Assembly: GCF_000330505.1 (NCBI RefSeq)
Contig: NW_004443531.1
Location: 5,566 to 18,124 of the forward strand
Direction of reading: 5' to 3'
DNA from: Entamoeba invadens IP1
Lineage: Eukaryota; Evosea; Mastigamoebida; Endamoebidae
Length of the DNA: 12,559 bases
Under the pieces are notes generated by a model. That model was not told the origin of the DNA. It searched no databases and was given only the letters and a program-made list of their open reading frames with translations. The position numbers were made by a program, and so were the translations under genes. This document shows positions 8,036 through 12,559 of this stretch, in pieces. How positions within the stretch are numbered: position 1 is the stretch's first letter; every line of letters begins with the position of its first letter.

Positions 8036-9976
8036 ATGTTTTTCTTTAAAAAAAACAATCTAAATAATATAATTATGAGCTCCAGGAATGTTGCTTTTAG
8101 TGGCTTGGACCATACAACACTGGAAGAGAATCTAAAGTATTGTCCTGGCCCAGTGAAAGAAATAGCCCAAAGAACAGTCAGCAAACATTGCAACTTTTCT
8201 GAATTACCCCTGAATGTTCAGGTGTATTTGATGAACATTGAGAGAGAAATGTTCAATAAAATGAATACGGAAAAGGTGACCGAGAGTAAACTATGTCGAG
8301 TCTTTGCTTTATCTTCAAGTCAGTTTAATATCAACAAACGAAGAGGTATGGAGACGGCATTGTTTGGAAAAAAAGATAACGGACGACCGTCATTTTTAAC
8401 TGAAACACATTGGGGGAATTGTCAAGAATTTGATTCTTGATAATGAAAAGTTACCAGGAAAATGCAAAGCTATCAGCATAACTTATTTGAGGTTGTTTAT
8501 AATAAAAACCTTTAACGTTGATGTGTCAAACCACGTTATTTATGATAAAATACATAAAAATTGGAACTTTTCGATTGTGACTGTGTTTGCTGAAGACCAA
8601 TCTCGATTGACCTACGACGAAGATGCCGTGTTGAAGTATTACATTGCACTGCCACTTTTTTTAAATGGCATCCCATCACAATTTATTTTGAATTTGGATG
8701 AGTCAGGGTATCAGCCATGGCCAGACAGGCAAATGGTGAAGGGAGTATTTAATGCTGGTTTTTCCACAGACAGTAAAATGAAATATGGAGTCGAACGTGA
8801 CATTGCTCGATCCACTGTCGTTTGCACTATAACCCCCTCACAACCTCTTCCTTGTATGATTGTAACAAAATACAAAAGAGTTGCAGTTGAATTCTTGAAA
8901 TTGGGTTGGATGGAAACGGGAAACATCGTCAGTTATAGCAAAAACGGTTTTATCAACAGTGACTTATTTATACAATACATCAACGACGTTGTAGTACCTT
9001 ATATTGTCGACATGAGAATTAAGACTGGTTATATTGATAAAGCCGTGCTGATATTTGATCAGTGCACGTGCCACTCAATCGAAGATGTGAGGTTGCTGCT
9101 CAAGTCGAATGTCCAAGTCAATGAGAAAATCATCAATGTGAATTGTGAAATCGTATGTTTGGTGCCTCACACCTCACATTTAACACAACCATTAGATGTT
9201 GGGGTGTTCGCAGCCCAAAAAAGAAGACTGAATTTGTTGTATGCGAAGTTTAGAGATGTCATAAAAAATAAAGATAGAGTTAGCGAGGAAGAAACAACAA
9301 CGACAGAAAGTGAAGACGTTGAAGAAAAAGAAGAATCAAATGATGTGATTGGAAGCCAAGATCCCATTGAAAAACCATTAATACCTCAACAGTTGGAGTG
9401 TATGTTTTAGGAAGTGCTGGCAAATCAACAAGAGGCAATATCACCATTTAAAAAGAAGGCTGTTACGACTGTCAAAGAAAGGATGGTGGATGACAACCAA
9501 TCAGAAGATCACTACGAAATACCAAATGAAACTAAAACTGTTGAATTTGGTGATGGAGAGGACTTGGAAAAAAGTTTGCCAAATACCTCAACTCAATTAT
9601 GAAGTCTTATTTCCAAACAACTACTCCGGATGTGTGCACGCAGGCTTTTAGGCAAGTTGGTATTGATTTCAGAATTGTTGATGGTGGTATGAGGGTTGCA
9701 TTTGTGGATATTGGAGTGTCATGCAAAGTCACAGCAGAAATACCGAGACTGTTAAGTATACCACAGTTATACTCGATTGAATGCATCAAAACAAAAAGCT
9801 TGAAAATATCTGCAGTTCGAAAGCTTCCAAGGTGTTTTGAGGGTTATTTTTGTCAGTCTGTTTGCAAGCCGATCAAAAGAAAAGAACGGGATGTTGTATG
9901 TAAAGTTGTGAAGAAAAAGACGACCAAAAAAATCTCAAAAAGAACTAAAAATGGGGTTGAGAATTTAATCGATTGA
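8036..9976 (+). pseudogene. Pogo-like DDE transposase, broken by two frameshifts and one stop
   Basis: Would be about 630-645 aa; the better start is ATG at 8075 (MSSRNVAFSG). The N-terminal part contains a helix-turn-helix-like region (KVTESKLCRVFALSSSQFN) followed by GRPSFLTE, the linker typical of pogo/Tc5 DNA-binding domains. The catalytic core shows Asp codons at 8697 (NLDESGYQ), 9057 (IFDQCTCH) and 9195 (QPLDVGVF), with PHTSHLTQPLD diagnostic of the DDE_1 superfamily. The C-terminus has TPDVCTQAFRQVGI and a Lys/Arg-rich, probably nuclear-targeting tail. Breaks: a +1 shift at the G5 run (8411-8416), TAG at 9408-9410, and a -1 shift at the A6 run (9568-9573). Beyond each break the next frame resumes without lost sequence. 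It would cut and paste DNA at TA sites if intact. Sequencing error could explain the two homopolymer shifts but less easily the stop. Confidence 0.9.
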
Positions 9977-10419
9977 TTTTTATCTTTTTAATCAGTTGTA
10001 GCGCCGAGTTTACATTACTGTTACATATCACAGGTCAGAATGGTCACTGATTGGATCAATACATGTCTGAACTGTCATAAGTCCTTCGAATAGAAGAGAT
10101 TCGTTTGTTAAAAGTTCTTTCGTTATGAAGATAATAACTTGTAGAACTCGCTCGTAAAGACTCTTGAATTCAACGTTGTTTGCTTTGAATCGTCTAGTTG
10201 CTATGGCTGATATGTCCAATATACCTGGGATTCTTTGGCGTGAGGTCTGAGTCAGTTAGTTGATAAGTGCTGGCTGGCTGTTCACACTCTGAAATCTGCT
10301 TTGTAGGTTTCCAAACAAATTGAAAGAGAAAATGAACTGTAAATAAGTGATTTTTTTTATTTGATCTTTTTGAATTTTTTGAAATAAAAAATAATTTTAT
10401 TACATAAAAGTTACACAAT
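9977..10419. other. Transposon interior between transposase and right inverted repeat
   Basis: The first 350 bp are less A+T-rich than host intergenic DNA and look coding on the minus strand (see the antisense fragment). The last 90 bp next to the inverted repeat are poly-T/A-rich. Confidence 0.6.
10028..10330 (-). pseudogene. Degenerate antisense open frame of unknown function inside the transposon
   Basis: One minus-strand frame reads protein-like from about 10330 down to a TGA at 10028, interrupted by a single TAA near 10258. Upstream of that stop it reads GNLQSRFQSVNSQPALIN; downstream it reads RQRIPGILDISAIATRRFK, KSLYERVLQVIIFITKELL and FEGLMTVQTCIDPISDHSDL. Sense codons, moderate base composition and amphipathic-helix-like stretches suggest former coding sequence. 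No ATG is visible near its beginning, because the upstream DNA is poly-A/T. I recognise no domain. It might be a second element-encoded protein, a captured host exon, or chance. Confidence 0.38.
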
Positions 10420-10478
10420 TGTGACTTTTGTTGAATCCACAGGGTTTTCTCATTCTCACATACTATTCTCACATACTG
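10420..10478 (-). repeat. Right terminal inverted repeat of the transposon
   Basis: Read inward from 10478 it begins CAGTATGTGAGAATAGTATG and matches the left repeat at 55 of 59 positions, including the internal doubled AGTATGTGAGAA. TA follows at 10479-10480. Confidence 0.93.
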
Positions 10479-10480
10479 TA

Positions 10481-11147
10481 TATATATTTTGAAAAAAAAA
10501 CGAAAAAAATCTGGCTTGATCAGATAAACTATATTTTATTATTATAATAAACAAACAATAATTTGTTATTGGTTTCTGTTTTATTATTATTAAAATTCAT
10601 ATAACTATAGAGCCGAAAAAAAATATTCGATTTATATCTCTGTTGGTTTTCAACAATGGCCTTTTCATTCAATTCACGAGTGGATTGAACGAATGACTAT
10701 CCATTTTATAATTATTGCGTTGTGGGCTATACGACTTTGTTTAAAGATTAATTTTATTGTAATAAAGTAATTATATCAAAATTCTTCATTTAAGTTTTTG
10801 ATTTATAATTCTATCGACAATATAATATATTTAATATTTTGTTTGATAATTTTTCTATAGAGCTTTCTTTTCTGTTGACCAAAACTTTATTTATATTTAC
10901 AAAGCAAACATTGAGTGGTAGTAATTGACTGTGTGAATAATATTAATTGACACAAACACAACAATTAAATGTTGTTTTTGTAATTAAATTTATATTAAAT
11001 ATCAATACTTATATTTAATATAACTTTATAAATTGGAATTATTATTTTTTTAAAGCGCATTTTACAGTTATGGTAATGAAAAATGCATTATTGTCACCAT
11101 GAGTGACTATTTTCTTATTTTTACACTTTCAACATTTTGAATATTGA
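10481..11147. other. A+T-rich intergenic stretch, no gene seen
   Basis: No credible open frame. It holds a perfect 13-bp inverted repeat at 10990-11023, a weaker hairpin around 10953-10980 (CAAACACAACA against TGTTGTTTTTG), and an imperfect palindrome near 10666-10696 built from TTCATTCAATTCAC and its inverse. Confidence 0.5.
10990..11023. repeat. Perfect 13-bp inverted repeat, 8-base loop
   Basis: TTATATTAAATAT (10990-11002) and ATATTTAATATAA (11011-11023) are exact reverse complements separated by CAATACTT. There is no T run or adjacent gene that would make this a defined signal. It is A+T only, so chance is possible. Confidence 0.6.
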
Positions 11148-11360
11148 GAAGCTTGTTTTAAACGCAAATTTGAGAGTTTCTGGAAATTCAATGAAAATCG
11201 GGGAGCTCCAAAATATGAAGGCAAATACATTGCAAAACAATTTGGATATATTGGCATTGAAAATTGTGTTAAACGAGGTGTTGTTGTTAAGCACGAAGAA
11301 CTACATATATATTGGATTGAGTGTTGGATAACACAATATCATTTGATGCCAATTCTGTGA
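11148..11360 (+). pseudogene. Unassigned 70-codon open frame without a start (gene fragment?)
   Basis: Between TGA (11145-11147) and TGA (11358-11360) this frame reads KRKFESFWKFNENRGAPKYE, then GKYIAKQFGYIGIENCVKRG, then VVVKHEELHIYWIECW, with the A/T-ending codons expected in Entamoeba genes. A second frame open over the same DNA (11137-11331) has more G-ending codons and a monotonous Leu/Asn composition, so I think it is a shadow. No ATG lies near the beginning. I do not recognise the sequence. It could be an exon-like remnant of a broken gene. Confidence 0.3.
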
Positions 11361-11593
11361 TTTTAAGTAACGAAATTGTCAAATTGGGAGACGTCTTTGT
11401 GACACAAGAAATTAATGTAGATAACATGAGTCAACTGTCTATTGTGTCAATATTTAAAATACCAAGCGAGTTCTTATTACTTTCACAACCAACAAAAAAT
11501 CCGCTTATAATTACAGAAGCACCAACGTTGAATGGTGTCACTGCAGTTTATTCAATAATTAATAAAAATTATTTACAACTTGTGGAAGTTTAA
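11318..11593 (+). pseudogene. Fragment resembling the beta-prone ectodomain of a TMK/surface protein
   Basis: The open frame has no ATG at its beginning (it opens after a TGA, reading VLDNTISFDANSVILSNEIV) and ends at TAA 11591-11593. About 90 residues show alternating hydrophobic positions. The segment TQEINVDNMSQLSIVSIFKI aligns without gaps to DQDLIVEENATIQVFGQFSI in the N-terminal ectodomain of the TMK in this window, sharing Q, V, F and I with many conservative changes. The similarity runs on for about 16 residues, to a shared Pro and Ile. No signal peptide, cysteine stalk, membrane segment or kinase follows. It is most simply a fragment of a TMK-like gene, in the same orientation as the intact one, but the alignment is short. 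Confidence 0.42.
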
Positions 11594-12039
11594 TTCTATT
11601 TATTGAATTCTTATAATTTTGTTTTTGGTTGGTTATTTTATAAATTGGTCAATAGAATATAAAAAACATTTTTTAAATTATAAAATGGTCAATGATTTTT
11701 ATAAAAAAGCTCAGTCTATACGTGAATACCATCATATAAATATTTGGATTTATTATATAGACTTTATCACTTTGATATTTGAATTAATAATGTTTATAAA
11801 TTTAGTTATATTTGAAATTTCAAATTATGGGATTACATTATTATATAGTATTGTATTATTAATAAATAAATAATTAATAATTAATAAATAATTAATGAAT
11901 AATTACTAATTATTTTAATAATTTATATTAAATTTTTTTGATTGTTTTAATTACATTTTATGATACTATTTTATTGTATTGTTAAAAAAATATAGTTTAC
12001 TTATTATAGTGCATTATTAATTTTTTTGATTTTAGAAGC
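11594..12039. other. Very A+T-rich stretch; possible 62-aa hydrophobic ORF at 11685-11873
   Basis: An ATG at 11685 opens 62 codons with two hydrophobic blocks (INIWIYYIDFITLIFELIMF and ISNYGITLLYSIVLLI). The codons are nearly all A/T and no family is recognisable, so in this composition it is probably not a gene. The remainder is TAATTAATAAATAATTAAT-type low-complexity sequence. Confidence 0.4.
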
Positions 12040-12049
12040 AAATAAAAGA

Positions 12050-12559
12050 AAATCGAATGAATGAAGAGACAGAACAGCTAAAAACAAGAAGAAAATAGTA
12101 GATTTGGAACAACAATTGCAAGACCTTGAAGAAATGATGGGACTTTAAATATCGACCAAACTGAAGTCATCAAGAGAGATAACCAAATTGCTGATTTGGA
12201 AAAGGCAGTTGCTGCGTTGAAAGATATCAGAACATACAACTTGAAGCCGCTTATTAGGATATGAAGAAGAAATTAAAGACGCTTTGAAGATTGAGAATTG
12301 TGAATCACAGATTAAGGCACTTGAAGCACAAAAAGAAGAAGGCTTTGGACGACAAAACTAATGATGAGAAAACTGCTTTAACTTCTCAACTAATCTGATA
12401 GAAGAAAGAATATGGAAGACCAAGTCAAAGCACTCAATGCACAAGTTTCATTACTTAAAGTCCAAGTCAGTGCACCAGCTTCAATTGCTCAAGAAGAAGA
12501 GAAGAACATGTTGAATGCGAGAATTGCTAAAATTCAAGCCAAACCCGATGAAGAAGACA
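12050..12559 (+). pseudogene. Frameshifted coiled-coil protein pseudogene, truncated by the window edge
   Basis: Coherent coiled-coil sequence appears in successive frames. KKIVDLEQQLQDLEEMM starts near 12089, NQIADLEKAVAALKDI near 12184, SQIKALEAQKEE near 12305, KALDDKTNDEKTALTSQL from 12339, and MEDQVKALNAQVSLLKVQV from 12412, which then stays open to the edge. At least four frame changes and several stops separate them, so it cannot be translated as one protein. The Lys/Glu/Ala/Leu heptad pattern resembles a myosin-II-type rod, but any long coiled coil would look similar, so I give no gene name. Composition is clearly less A+T-rich than the preceding DNA, marking a former coding region that starts near 12050. 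Confidence 0.6.

Noticed and set aside
8405..8440. Programmed ribosomal frameshifting in the transposase
   Set aside because: A G5 run with a +1 change, no recoding motif recognised, plus a later stop and a second shift, fit random damage or sequencing error better.
9403..9413. A tiny intron (GTATGTTTTAG) removing the TAG in the transposase
   Set aside because: The ends look like Entamoeba splice sites, but 11 bases is far too short for an intron.
9414..9602. A separate 62-aa gene after the transposase stop
   Set aside because: It is the continuation of the transposase frame between the TAG and the A-run frameshift, not an independent gene.
10194..10472. 92-codon minus-strand frame reaching into the right inverted repeat
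   Set aside because: Its first half is the inverted repeat plus poly-A/T. Only its last 40 codons overlap coding-like DNA, and the neighbouring frame (10028-10330) reads more naturally there.

Overview
The window looks like a piece of an Entamoeba genome, more like E. invadens or a similar transposon-rich species than E. histolytica (this species call is inference). Reasons: extremely A+T-rich intergenic DNA, intron-free genes with short flanks, a complete transmembrane kinase of the Entamoeba TMK type (CxxC-rich ectodomain, one membrane segment, tyrosine-kinase-like cytosolic domain), and several TA-flanked inverted-repeat DNA elements.

Layout, left to right. (1) 2-1156: 3' part of a gene for a secreted, probably GPI-anchored surface protein; the reading frame is still open at the left edge. 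(2) 1157-3170: about 2 kb of A+T-rich DNA holding a small inverted repeat (1244-1431) and an 820-bp element (1992-2811) with 24-bp inverted termini, TA flanks and a dead fragment of a Ulp1-like cysteine protease. (3) 3171-7238: the complete 1355-aa TMK-type receptor kinase. (4) 7317-7803: two diverged tandem copies of one short non-coding inverted-repeat (MITE-like) family, followed by a 99-bp (ATT)n tract. (5) 7949-10478: a 2530-bp pogo/Tc1-mariner-type transposon with 59-bp inverted repeats and TA on both sides. Its transposase is broken by two homopolymer frameshifts and one stop, and a second degenerate open frame lies antisense at its right end. (6) 10481-12039: A+T-rich DNA with gene debris, including a piece that resembles a TMK ectodomain (11318-11593). 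(7) 12050-12559: a frameshifted coiled-coil pseudogene running off the right edge.

Only the left surface protein and the TMK look functional. Both are cell-surface products: one anchored at the outer face, the other able to pass an outside signal to a cytosolic kinase. No operon-like coupling is visible. The rest is a patchwork of at least four inverted-repeat elements and gene fragments, which fits surface-gene neighbourhoods that are rearranged and colonised by transposons. I see no tRNA, rRNA or CRISPR array.
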